From DATIUV01 sp049322755 (lineage in GTDB: Bacteria; Pseudomonadota; Gammaproteobacteria; Burkholderiales; UBA6910): 42,708 nt of DNA. Shown here piece by piece: positions 15,566 to 21,859 of this stretch (within the stretch, counting starts at the first letter, position 1; every line of letters begins with the position of its first letter). The notes under the pieces were generated by a model. The model searched no databases and was not told the DNA's origin. It worked only from the letters and a program-made list of their open reading frames with translations. The DNA is taken from positions 1 through 42,708 of the forward strand of contig JBMOQX010000059.1 in NCBI GenBank assembly GCA_049322755.1, read 5' to 3'. Both the position numbers and the translations under genes were made by a program.

Positions 15566-16180
15566 TTAGACAGCATGATGAACGTCTCTAATCGCGCGCT
15601 TGAGCTCCTGCAACTGCGCGGCGCTCAGGACGCTCGGCGTCACCACCGGCGCGCCGGTCGTTGTATCGAAAAACGGCGTCTTCCGGTAGCTGCCGTCGAG
15701 CCGGGCCTTCAGCACCATGCCCGCGACGCGCAGGATGCCCGCCGTCAGGCCCATGGACCGGGCTGTGCCGCCGCGGGCATAACGGGTGTTGACGCACATG
15801 CGGACCGGCCCGAAGAAATCATCCGGCGGGCGGCCGCCGTGCTCGAGGCAGGTATGGATCAGACCGACGAAGGAGAGCTTGAAGTTCGGCAGCATGTTGC
15901 CGATCGGGGTGCGGCAGCAGCTCGCGTACCAGCGCAGCAGCCCCCGCTCCGTGAGGCGTACGCATGCGAGCTTGTCGGCGCCTTGCGTGAAGCTCAGGTA
16001 GCGGGGAAGAACCTGGATGACATCGGTCCCTCCCTGCGGATCCAGAATCTCCGTATCGCGCCCGAGAAAGCGGGCGAACGCCTGGCAGTCCGTGCAATAG
16101 CAAAAGGCCCGGTTGACCGGGCCGCCTCGGCTCACCGTGCCTTTGAGCGATCCGCACGAACAGCCGATCGGGTGGGTCAT
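15566..16180 (-). CDS. GFA-like zinc-binding protein (DUF6151 type)
   Basis: The product (204 residues from ATG 16180) opens MTHPIGCSCGSLKGTV and has cysteine clusters CSCG, FCYCTDCQAF and SCCRTPIGN. These match the zinc ligands of the glutathione-dependent formaldehyde-activating (Mss4/GFA) fold; the longer C-terminal part with RWYASCC and FFGPVRMCVN looks like the DUF6151 branch. Enzymatic activity is unproven in this branch. AAGGAA lies 5 bases before the ATG. A TTG at 16222 with GAGGAG upstream is an alternative start adding 14 residues. The gene is followed 28 bases on by the RNxxxH protein, and preceded by the FKBP gene further upstream in another unit. Confidence 0.75.
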   Translation of the reverse strand: MTHPIGCSCGSLKGTVSRGGPVNRAFCYCTDCQAFARFLGRDTEILDPQGGTDVIQVLPRYLSFTQGADKLACVRLTERGLLRWYASCCRTPIGNMLPNFKLSFVGLIHTCLEHGGRPPDDFFGPVRMCVNTRYARGGTARSMGLTAGILRVAGMVLKARLDGSYRKTPFFDTTTGAPVVTPSVLSAAQLQELKRAIRDVHHAV

Positions 16181-16256
16181 CGGGTTCCTTCCCGGGATCG
16201 TGAAGCCCCGGTAATCCGCCAAAGATCGCTCCTCAATCGTGCGCCGCCTACATCTC

Positions 16257-16595
16257 TTACCCCACTCCCAGCAATTCCACCTCGAACACCAGCGTCGCGT
16301 TCGGCGGGATGACGGCGCCGGCGCCGCGGGGGCCGTAGCCCAGCTCGGGCGGGATGGTGAGCTTGCGCTTGCCGCCCACCTTCATGCCCTGCACGCCTTC
16401 GTCCCAGCCGGCGATCACGCGGCGTGCGCCGAGGGGGAAGGAGAACGGGTCGCCGCGGTCCTTGCTGGAGTCGAATTGGGTGCCGTTGGTGAGCCAGCCG
16501 GTGTAGTGCACGGTGACATGCTGGCCGGCGGTGGCGCCGGCGCCCACGGCGAGGTCTTCGATCATGAGGCCGCTGGGGGTGGTGGTGCTGGACAT
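16257..16595 (-). CDS. FKBP-type peptidyl-prolyl isomerase
   Basis: The 112-residue protein is a single FKBP domain: VTVHYTGWLTNGTQFDSS, then DPFSFPLGARRVIAGWDEGV and YGPRGAGAVIPPNATLVFEV. The conserved aromatic pocket residues (Tyr30, Phe40 in TQFDSS, Trp64, Tyr86) are visible. It catalyses cis-trans isomerisation of X-Pro bonds in folding proteins. No signal peptide, so cytoplasmic, like the short betaproteobacterial FKBPs. AAAGGAG precedes the ATG. The upstream membrane protein gene (stop 16630) is 34 bases away, so the two may be cotranscribed. Confidence 0.93.
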   Translation of the reverse strand: MSSTTTPSGLMIEDLAVGAGATAGQHVTVHYTGWLTNGTQFDSSKDRGDPFSFPLGARRVIAGWDEGVQGMKVGGKRKLTIPPELGYGPRGAGAVIPPNATLVFEVELLGVG

Positions 16596-16629
16596 GGGGA
16601 ATTCTCCTTTCGGGCTGGTCGTTGTCGGG

Positions 16630-17046
16630 TTACTGGGCCGGCGCGGGATTCGCCGGTGCCGTGGCCGGGGCGGGTGCCACCGCCTGCCTGGGCGTGAGCG
16701 GATTGCAGTTCCTGATCTTCACCTGGCCTTCCAGCAGGTTGCCGCGCGAGTACTCGGAGAAGATGCAGGTGTTGGTGGCGGGGTCGTAGTTCTCGATCCA
16801 GAGGTTGTCCTCTTTCCAGGTGGCGGCGATGTGGTGCTGGCCGTCGGGCACCGTGACCGACATCACGCCGCCGAAGCGCTTCACGAAAATCTGCTGGAAG
16901 TGAAAGTAGTACGCCGCCCAGCCGACGACGAGGATGACGGCCGACGAGACCAGCGCCGCGCGGATGTTGTTCATCTTGCCGGCGAGCAGCGTCATGGCGG
17001 CGACGACGAGGGCGATGACGACGCCCCAGTAGAGATAGGTGATCAT
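16630..17046 (-). CDS. Small inner-membrane protein of unknown function
   Basis: The 138-residue protein has two N-terminal membrane segments (about residues 3-22 and 30-50: YLYWGVVIALVVAAMTLLAG and AALVSSAVILVVGWAAYYF). A soluble region with two cysteines (NTCIFSEYSRGNLLEGQ and KIRNCNP) follows, and the end is a Pro/Ala tail. The soluble part probably faces the periplasm, where the cysteines could pair. No family is recognised. It is upstream of the FKBP gene in the same direction. The region upstream of its start carries a dispersed inverted repeat. Confidence 0.7.
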   Translation of the reverse strand: MITYLYWGVVIALVVAAMTLLAGKMNNIRAALVSSAVILVVGWAAYYFHFQQIFVKRFGGVMSVTVPDGQHHIAATWKEDNLWIENYDPATNTCIFSEYSRGNLLEGQVKIRNCNPLTPRQAVAPAPATAPANPAPAQ

Positions 17047-17124
17047 TTGCTTGGGTCGCTCCGTGTCAGTGGGTCGGTTTCGTATTCAAATGTCCGCGGA
17101 CGAGCCGGCCGCGGACCGGAAAGG

Positions 17125-17206
17125 TGTCATTCCGGCGCAGGCCGGAATCCAGCTCGTTGCAGCGCCCCCTGGATTCCGGGGGGCGCTGCGCGGCCCCGAA
17201 ATGACG
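17125..17206. repeat. Dispersed inverted repeat (VIPAQAGIQ-type)
   Basis: GTCATTCCGGCGCAGGCCGG starts a nested palindrome. CCGGAATCCAG and CTGGATTCCGG face each other, GCAGCGCCCC pairs with GGGGCGCTGC, and the ends are GTCATT and AATGAC. Read through, it gives VIPAQAGIQ, the tell-tale peptide of a repeat spread through many proteobacterial genomes. It lies between the converging-side RraA gene and the small membrane protein gene. Only one copy is in this window. Confidence 0.7.
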
Positions 17207-17242
17207 GCATCCGCCGCGACGCGGGCGCTCCCCGACGGTGAT

Positions 17243-17959
17243 TCAGGAGGCTTTCGCATCTTTCGCGCGATCGGCCTCGTAGCGCGCCCTGGTCTCGGCG
17301 TTCATCGGGTACAGGCCCGGCAGCTGCGCGCCGTTCTCCACTTCGTGCATGATCCAGCCTTCCATGCGTTCCTGCTCGGGCGCGGTGGCGAGCACGTGAT
17401 CGAGCAGCGCGGCGGGGATCACTACCGCGCCGTCGGCATCGGCCACCACCACGTCGTCGGGGAATACCGCAACCCCGCCGCACCCGATGGGCTCCTGCCA
17501 GTTGACGAAGGTGAGGCCCGCCACGGACGGCGGCGCCGCGCCGCCCTGGCACCACACCGGCAGCCCGGTGCCGAGCACGCCGGCCACGTCGCGCATCACG
17601 CCATCGGTGACCAGTGCCGCGACGCCGCGCTTCGCCATGCGCGCGCAGAGGATGTCGCCGAAGATGCCGGCGTCGGTGACACCCATGGCGTCCACCACGG
17701 CGATGCAGTCCGCCGGCATGGCCTCGATGGCGGCGCGGGTGGACTTGGGGCTCGCCCACGATTCCGGCGTCGCCAGGTCCTCGCGCGCCGGCACGAAGCG
17801 CAGAGTGAACGCGCGGCCCACGCGGCGTGGCTCGCCGGGACGCAGCGGGCGCGTGCCGCGCATCCAGACGTTGCGCAACCCTTTCTTGAGCAGGATGGTG
17901 GTGATGGTGGCCGTGGTGACGGCGGCGAGCGTATTGGTGGCTTTGGCGTCGAGGGTCAT
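17243..17959 (-). CDS. RraA-like protein / 4-hydroxy-4-methyl-2-oxoglutarate aldolase family
   Basis: The 238-residue protein has the RraA-fold signatures GIFGDILCARMAKRG (98-112) and VTDGVMRD (117-124), where Asp/Arg residues bind metal and pyruvate in HMG/CHA aldolases. VVIPAALLDHVL completes the late part. It is longer than RNase E inhibitor RraA (about 160), with an N-terminal extension (KGLRNVWMRGTRPL), as in the ribonuclease-regulator-annotated aldolase-like branch of soil bacteria. Enzyme activity (retro-aldol cleavage giving pyruvate, or oxaloacetate decarboxylation) is more likely than RNase regulation; the substrate is unknown. It stands alone on the minus strand. Confidence 0.85.
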   Translation of the reverse strand: MTLDAKATNTLAAVTTATITTILLKKGLRNVWMRGTRPLRPGEPRRVGRAFTLRFVPAREDLATPESWASPKSTRAAIEAMPADCIAVVDAMGVTDAGIFGDILCARMAKRGVAALVTDGVMRDVAGVLGTGLPVWCQGGAAPPSVAGLTFVNWQEPIGCGGVAVFPDDVVVADADGAVVIPAALLDHVLATAPEQERMEGWIMHEVENGAQLPGLYPMNAETRARYEADRAKDAKAS

Positions 17960-18060
17960 GGGGCGCTCGGTTTATTGTCGCGGGCCGCCAAGCGCGGGCC
18001 GTGCCCAAAGTGTAGCCAATACCGGCGGCCCTGCCCAACGCCGCCGGGTTCGGCTGCGCC

Positions 18061-18411
18061 CTAGAGCCTGATGCCGAACTGCCTGAGGACAGCGATCATC
18101 GCGCCGTACGCCAGCGCGGTGGCGGCGATGGAGAGCGCCATGCTGAGGTAGAAGTTGACGCCCTGCCGGAGCAGCAGCGGCAGCGCGACGAACAGGACCA
18201 GCGACGGCAGCACCAGCCAGAATACGCTGGTGGCGAGCGCGCTCACGGCGGCCACGTCCCTGGTGTCGACATAAAGCCAGGTCATGCCCAGCACCGATAC
18301 CAGCGGGATCGATGCCAGGATCGCCGCCGCCAGCGAGCTGCGCCGCGCGATCTCCGAGATCAGCACGATGAGGACCGTGGTGATGGCGACCTTGACGACG
18401 TACCAGCCCAT
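18061..18411 (-). CDS. DUF3147-type inner-membrane protein
   Basis: The 116-residue protein has four hydrophobic segments, beginning MGWYVVKVAITTVLIVLISE and including SLAAAILASIPLVSVLGMTW and FWLVLPSLVLFVALPLLLR. The pattern matches the small four-helix DUF3147 family; function unknown. It begins 17 bases after the stop of the DUF2314/DUF2185 gene and is probably cotranscribed with it, though the ribosome site is weak. The ATG at 18411 is the only start that fits the first helix. Confidence 0.8.
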   Translation of the reverse strand: MGWYVVKVAITTVLIVLISEIARRSSLAAAILASIPLVSVLGMTWLYVDTRDVAAVSALATSVFWLVLPSLVLFVALPLLLRQGVNFYLSMALSIAATALAYGAMIAVLRQFGIRL

Positions 18412-18428
18412 GGGTGCGCGCGGCGGCG

Positions 18429-19067
18429 TCAGTCCTCGATCGGCACGAACTTTCCGCTGGCCGGATCGAAGCCGAACTCCGCGCCCGGCGGCGAGTCCAG
18501 CAGGCCGATGATGCGGTCGTCCAGGTTCAGCACCGCGCCGAGGGAGACGTAGGACACGTTGCCGGCGTCGTCCATGTATTCCTCGCTCTCGCTGCCGGCG
18601 GTGATGCGCCAGCCGCTGTCGTCGTCGTGCAGGGGCTCCTCGCGGTACAGGTAGCCCACCTTCTCGCCGTCGTAGAGCACGCGGTGGCTGACGAAGCAGC
18701 GCTTGATGTAGCGATCCACCGGGCTGTCCTCCTTGCCGGGGAGGTCGGTGTCGATCACGTGCCTGGCCTCGAATTCCACCAGGTCGCCGGGCTCGAGGTC
18801 GGCGATATAGATGGGGTCGTTGTCCAGCCTGCCGACGAAGCGGCCGTTCTTGACCGACTCGACGATCAGCCACATGCGCTCGGCGCGGGGGGCGGCGGGA
18901 TCGTCGGTATCGAAAGTGAAGATCACCTTGGCGTGGTGGCCCGGCTTGAGCTGGGCCACGCGCTCGGGGCTAGGCTTGTAGAAGGTGTAGGGATGCGCCT
19001 TGGCGGTGGCTTCGGCGTCTTCCAGCCGCCAGGTTCGCGCGGCGCGGGCTTGCGATTTGTCGTTCAT
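18429..19067 (-). CDS. DUF2314-DUF2185 two-domain protein
   Basis: The 212-residue acidic, soluble protein has a first half (about 20-115) like DUF2314, with RMWLIVESVKNGRFVGRLDN and a GDLVEFEARHVID strand. The second half (about 120-205) resembles the DUF2185/Imm33-type immunity fold, with CFVSHRVLYDGEKVGYLYRE, DSGWRITAGSESEEY and SLGAVLNLDDRIIGLLDSPP. These families occur singly as putative immunity or regulatory proteins for toxins, but no toxin gene is next to it here. It is followed by the DUF3147 membrane protein gene. The start ATG at 19067 has a weak ribosome site. Confidence 0.7.
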   Translation of the reverse strand: MNDKSQARAARTWRLEDAEATAKAHPYTFYKPSPERVAQLKPGHHAKVIFTFDTDDPAAPRAERMWLIVESVKNGRFVGRLDNDPIYIADLEPGDLVEFEARHVIDTDLPGKEDSPVDRYIKRCFVSHRVLYDGEKVGYLYREEPLHDDDSGWRITAGSESEEYMDDAGNVSYVSLGAVLNLDDRIIGLLDSPPGAEFGFDPASGKFVPIED

Positions 19068-19091
19068 GGCATGGATCCGCGCGTCGTTCGA

Positions 19092-19160
19092 TCAGCCGAC
19101 AAGTTTGTCGTATTCGGCGTGGGCCCCGATTCCGCTTTCGATCGTCTCCACCTTGTCCAT
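19092..19160 (-). CDS. Possible 22-residue small ORF
   Basis: The reading MDKVETIESGIGAHAEYDKL plus VG-stop is preceded by AAGGAGACGGGC, a strong ribosome site. It could be a genuine small protein or the surviving start and end of a larger deleted gene, given the remnant next to it. It lies just upstream of the DUF2314/DUF2185 gene on the same strand and might act as a leader peptide. No family is recognised. Confidence 0.3.
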   Translation of the reverse strand: MDKVETIESGIGAHAEYDKLVG

Positions 19161-19214
19161 GCCCGTCTCCTTGTCAGATCCCCAGTATAACGATTATCTG
19201 CCGGGCACCCGGCG

Positions 19215-19414
19215 TCCAGCGCGCGCGGCTTGCTGTCGATCCAGCCGAAGCACAGCGCCTCCTCCACCGGTCCTCGCACTCGATGCGCGGTTTGCCGGTG
19301 GTCTTTTTGTGCGTGATCAACCACGCGCCCTTGCCGCGCGTGGTGCTTCTCCAGCCGGCGGCGCCAGTCGGCGCGGGACTTGGGGTGGACGGCGTCGGGC
19401 GAAGCGTCGGGCAT
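19215..19414 (-). pseudogene. YdeI/OmpD-associated family remnant, frameshifted
   Basis: From the ATG at 19414 the frame gives HPKSRADWRRRLEKHHAR. A shift then moves the sense to another frame, reading GKGAWLITHKKTTGKPRIEC, and a second shift returns to the first frame with VEEALCFGWIDSKPRALD. Put together this is the N-terminal part of a YdeI/OmpD-associated protein (motif KKxTGKPR...VEEALCFGWID). Similarity ends near 19215, losing well over half of the normal length of about 190 residues. Two frameshifts plus truncation mark it as dead. Confidence 0.75.
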
Positions 19415-19483
19415 GGGGCTGGCCTCCTGAGGCGATCCTGGCGCGGCAGCCGCTCAGAGCCCCTGGACAGCGCGAGCGCGCCG

Positions 19484-19810
19484 CTAGGCCGCCGGGCCTG
19501 TCGTGAGCTTGAGCCCGACGATGCCGGCGAGGATCAGCCCGATGCACGCGAGCCGGACCGGCGAGGCGGACTCGTCCAGAAGCACGATGCCGAGAATCAC
19601 GGTGCCCACGGTGCCGATGCCGGTCCACACGGCGTAGGCGGTGCCGAGCGGCAGGGTCTTCATCGCCACGGCCAGCAGCCAGAAGCTGACGAGCATGGCC
19701 GCGACGGTGCCGACGCTGGGCCACAACCTGGTGAACCCGGCGGTGTACTTGAGGCCCACGGCCCACACGACTTCGAACAGGCCGGCGAGAAACAGGACAA
19801 ACCAGGACAT
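19484..19810 (-). CDS. gdx: Guanidinium exporter of the SMR family
   Basis: The 108-residue four-helix protein starts MSWFVLFLAGLFEVVWAVGL and has the key Glu13 plus GTAYAVWTGIGTVGTVILG and DESASPVRLACIGLILAG. These are nearly the same as E. coli SugE (Gdx), the subtype that exports guanidinium in exchange for protons, rather than the broad-drug EmrE subtype. It works as a dual-topology dimer in the inner membrane. AAAAGGAAAGC precedes the ATG. A nested hairpin lies in the leader (19829-19853), but no known guanidine riboswitch consensus was recognised. Confidence 0.9.
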   Translation of the reverse strand: MSWFVLFLAGLFEVVWAVGLKYTAGFTRLWPSVGTVAAMLVSFWLLAVAMKTLPLGTAYAVWTGIGTVGTVILGIVLLDESASPVRLACIGLILAGIVGLKLTTGPAA

Positions 19811-19828
19811 CGTTGCTTTCCTTTTATT

Positions 19829-19853
19829 GGGTCGGGGTTGCCCCGCGCGACCC
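19829..19853 (-). promoter_or_regulatory. Leader hairpin just upstream of gdx
   Basis: On the minus strand GGGTC pairs with GACCC, enclosing GCGC and an inner GGGG-CAA-CCCC stem. It ends shortly before the AAAAGGAAAG ribosome site. It could influence translation or be a terminator-like remnant; there is no T-run and no match to guanidine-I, -II (ACGR loops) or -III motifs that I can see. Confidence 0.3.
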
Positions 19854-19916
19854 CTTGGTCGTGGCCTGCCCGGAACTTACGGCGGGTCCGGATCGGGCGG
19901 GGCGCCGGCGCGCCGG

Positions 19917-20747
19917 CTAGCGCTTGAACAGCGCGTTGATTTCGGCGTAAGGGACGGCGTCGGCGGCGAACGAGAAGGTGCCCTGCTCCTTCACTTCGCG
20001 CGCGGCGCGCAGGAAGGCGCCGTAGGCGGCGCGGGCGAACGCGGAGCCGACGCTCACGCGCTTCACGCCCAGCTGCTCCAGTTCCGCCAGCGAGAACGCG
20101 GCGCCGGCGAGCCCCATCACCACGTTGACCGGCTTGGGCGCCACGGCGCGCACCAAGGCAGCGATGTCCTCGACGGTCTTGAGCCCGGGGGCGTAGAGCA
20201 CGTCGGCGCCGGCCGCGGCGAACGCCTTCAGCCGGCGGATGGTGTCGGGCAGATCCGGCCGCCCGTTGAGGAAGTTTTCCGCGCGGGCGGTGAGCGTGAA
20301 CGGGAAGTGCAGGCTGCGCGCCGCCGCCACCGCCGCCTTCACGCGCGCGAGCGCGTGATCGAACGCGTAGATCGGATCGGCGGCGCGGCCGGTGGCGTCC
20401 TCGATGGAGCCGCCCACGAGCCCGGCGGCGGCGGCGAGGCGGATGGTCTCCGCGCAGACCGCGGGCTCGTCGCCGAAGCCGTTTTCCAGGTCGGCCGAGA
20501 CCGGGAGCGGCGTCGCGTTCACGATCTCTCGCGCGTTGGCGAGCGTCTCCTCCCGCGTCACCGCGCCTTCGACGTCGGGCTTGCCGATGGAAAAGGCGAA
20601 GCCGGCGCTGGTGGTGGCGAGCGCCTCGAAGCCCAGCGCCTGGAGCATGCGCGCCGAGCCGGCGTTCCATGGATTGGGGATGGCAAAAATGCCGGGCCGC
20701 TCGTGCAGCGCCCGGAAAGCGCGGGCGCGCTCAGCTTGGGTCGTCAC
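19917..20747 (-). CDS. Isocitrate lyase/PEP mutase family protein
   Basis: The 276-residue TIM-barrel protein shows the family's order of motifs: FAIPNPWNAGSARMLQALGF, an LATTSAGFAFSIG strand, VSADLENGFG (metal-binding Asp/Glu), VGGSIEDATG and FTLTARAENFLNG. It lacks the KKCGH motif of true isocitrate lyases, so it belongs to the PEP mutase/oxaloacetate or carboxyvinyl-carboxyphosphonate branch that makes or breaks C-C or P-C bonds next to a 2-oxoacid. Substrate is unknown. It begins 7 bases after the stop of the deleted metal-dependent hydrolase gene, and the two are probably one transcript. Confidence 0.85.
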   Translation of the reverse strand: MTTQAERARAFRALHERPGIFAIPNPWNAGSARMLQALGFEALATTSAGFAFSIGKPDVEGAVTREETLANAREIVNATPLPVSADLENGFGDEPAVCAETIRLAAAAGLVGGSIEDATGRAADPIYAFDHALARVKAAVAAARSLHFPFTLTARAENFLNGRPDLPDTIRRLKAFAAAGADVLYAPGLKTVEDIAALVRAVAPKPVNVVMGLAGAAFSLAELEQLGVKRVSVGSAFARAAYGAFLRAAREVKEQGTFSFAADAVPYAEINALFKR

Positions 20748-20754
20748 GGTCGCC

Positions 20755-21309
20755 TCAGAAGTTCTTCTTCTCGCCCGGCGTCATGACGATGACGGTGGTG
20801 GGGAAATCGCCCAGCGCCTGCTTGAACTGCTCGGGCGTGCCCTTGAGCGGCGGGAAGGTGCCGTAGTGCATCGGGATCACGGTCCGGGTCTTGAGCAGTT
20901 CCTTCACCGCGTACGCGGCGTGCGCCGGGTCCATGGTGAAGTGGCCGCCGATGGGCAGCAGCGCCAGGTCGGGCTTGTAGTACTCGCCGATGAACTTCAT
21001 GTCGGCGTTCAGCGCCACCTTGGCGCCGGTCATCTCCGCCAGCTTGGGCGTGTCGCCGATGTGGTCGCTGTGGCCGTGGGTGACCAGGATCAGGTCCACC
21101 TTGCCCAGTTTCGTGAGGTCCTTGTGCTCGTCGGGCGTCTTCGGGTTGCCGGTGATGAAGGGGTCGATGACGATCACCTTGCCGCCGGGCGTGGTGATCT
21201 TGAACGCGGACTGGCCGAACCACTGCAACTCCCAGGCCAGCGCACCGGCGGGGGCCGCTGCCAGCAGGACGGCGGAAACGATGGCGGCTGCCTTCAGGGC
21301 GGAAATCAT
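20755..21309 (-). CDS. UPF0173-type metal-dependent hydrolase, internally deleted
   Basis: The 184-residue precursor has a signal-like N-terminus (AAAIVSAVLLAAAPAGALAW), then the metallo-beta-lactamase start ELQWFGQSAFKITTPGGKV. The metal motif THGHSDHIGD has His78, His80, Asp82 and His83, and the family end is GEYYKPDLALLPIGGHFTMD...IPMHYGTFP. Family members are about 225-260 residues long. Here the text jumps from TPKLAEMTGAKVA straight to DMKFIGEYY (junction near 21000-21025). About 65-70 residues are missing in frame, including the segment that normally supplies the HSS/H and GDT (bridging Asp) motifs. The frame is intact and translation is plausible (GAGGAGA before ATG 21309), but activity is doubtful. 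Confidence 0.75.
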   Translation of the reverse strand: MISALKAAAIVSAVLLAAAPAGALAWELQWFGQSAFKITTPGGKVIVIDPFITGNPKTPDEHKDLTKLGKVDLILVTHGHSDHIGDTPKLAEMTGAKVALNADMKFIGEYYKPDLALLPIGGHFTMDPAHAAYAVKELLKTRTVIPMHYGTFPPLKGTPEQFKQALGDFPTTVIVMTPGEKKNF

Positions 21310-21429
21310 GGCAAGTCTCCTCTGCGTGCTTCTGTGTTTTGTCGCGAGCGACCGCGCCCGGCGCGTGGCCCGCGAGGGCAAATGATACCCCCGCCGCCAC
21401 CGGGCGGCCCAAGCCCCGGGAGCGCACGC

Positions 21430-21453
21430 AAAAACGGGCGCCGTTGGCGCCCG
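21430..21453 (-). terminator. Rho-independent terminator after the 54-residue membrane protein
   Basis: On the minus strand GGGCGCC (21452-21446) and GGCGCCC (21442-21436) form a 7-base-pair stem with a 3-base loop, followed by G and five T (21434-21430). It lies about 50 bases after the small gene's stop. Confidence 0.85.
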
Positions 21454-21500
21454 CTGGCCTGACTCGGGAGCGCACCGCGGCGCTCCGACGATCCCGTTGC

Positions 21501-21665
21501 TCAGGCGGCCTTGCGCATCGCTGCGTCGCCGCTCTTCAGGGCTTCGCGCGCCGCGCGGGTGCGCTCCTTGAAGCCTTTGTTGTTCTCGTGCCACGGATGC
21601 AGCGCAAACCAGATACCGCCGAACATGAGCACTACGGGAGCCAGCATCAGAATGTAAGTCGTCAT
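21501..21665 (-). CDS. Small single-helix membrane protein, 54 residues
   Basis: The reading begins MTTYILMLAPVVLMFGGIWF and continues ALHPWHENNKGFKERTRAAR, ending KSGDAAMRKAA-stop. It has one N-terminal membrane helix (residues 4-22) and a basic, helical cytoplasmic tail. AAAGGTG lies 8 bases before the ATG. It has its own terminator (21430-21453) and is separated from the amtB terminator upstream, so it is an independent small gene. Small proteins of this design are common but the family is not recognised. Position beside the amtB operon on the same strand may be chance. Confidence 0.65.
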   Translation of the reverse strand: MTTYILMLAPVVLMFGGIWFALHPWHENNKGFKERTRAAREALKSGDAAMRKAA

Positions 21666-21807
21666 CGTCAAAACACCTTTACGTGTGTGGTTTTAGTCGG
21701 CGGAGGAGCCCGCGCCGGGCGCGATTATAGAGAAGTTCGCGTGAATTTCGAACGATAACGACAAGAAATTTGCGAATCCGCGCTGCGCACCGGCCCCGTT
21801 CATCAGG

Positions 21808-21832
21808 AAAAAAAGGGCGCCCGCAGGCGCCC
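21808..21832 (-). terminator. Rho-independent terminator of the porin-glnK-amtB operon
   Basis: Minus-strand GGGCGCC (21832-21826) pairs with GGCGCCC (21821-21815) around a 4-base loop, followed by seven T (21814-21808). It is 28 bases after the amtB stop. Confidence 0.88.
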
Positions 21833-21859
21833 TCGAGTTTTCAGAGGAGGAGCGGTGTA

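Noticed and set aside
19811..19916. Guanidine-I/II/III riboswitch ahead of gdx
   Set aside because: No paired ACGR-loop hairpins (type II), no ykkC core (type I) and no type III pattern; only a generic nested hairpin, which is listed separately.
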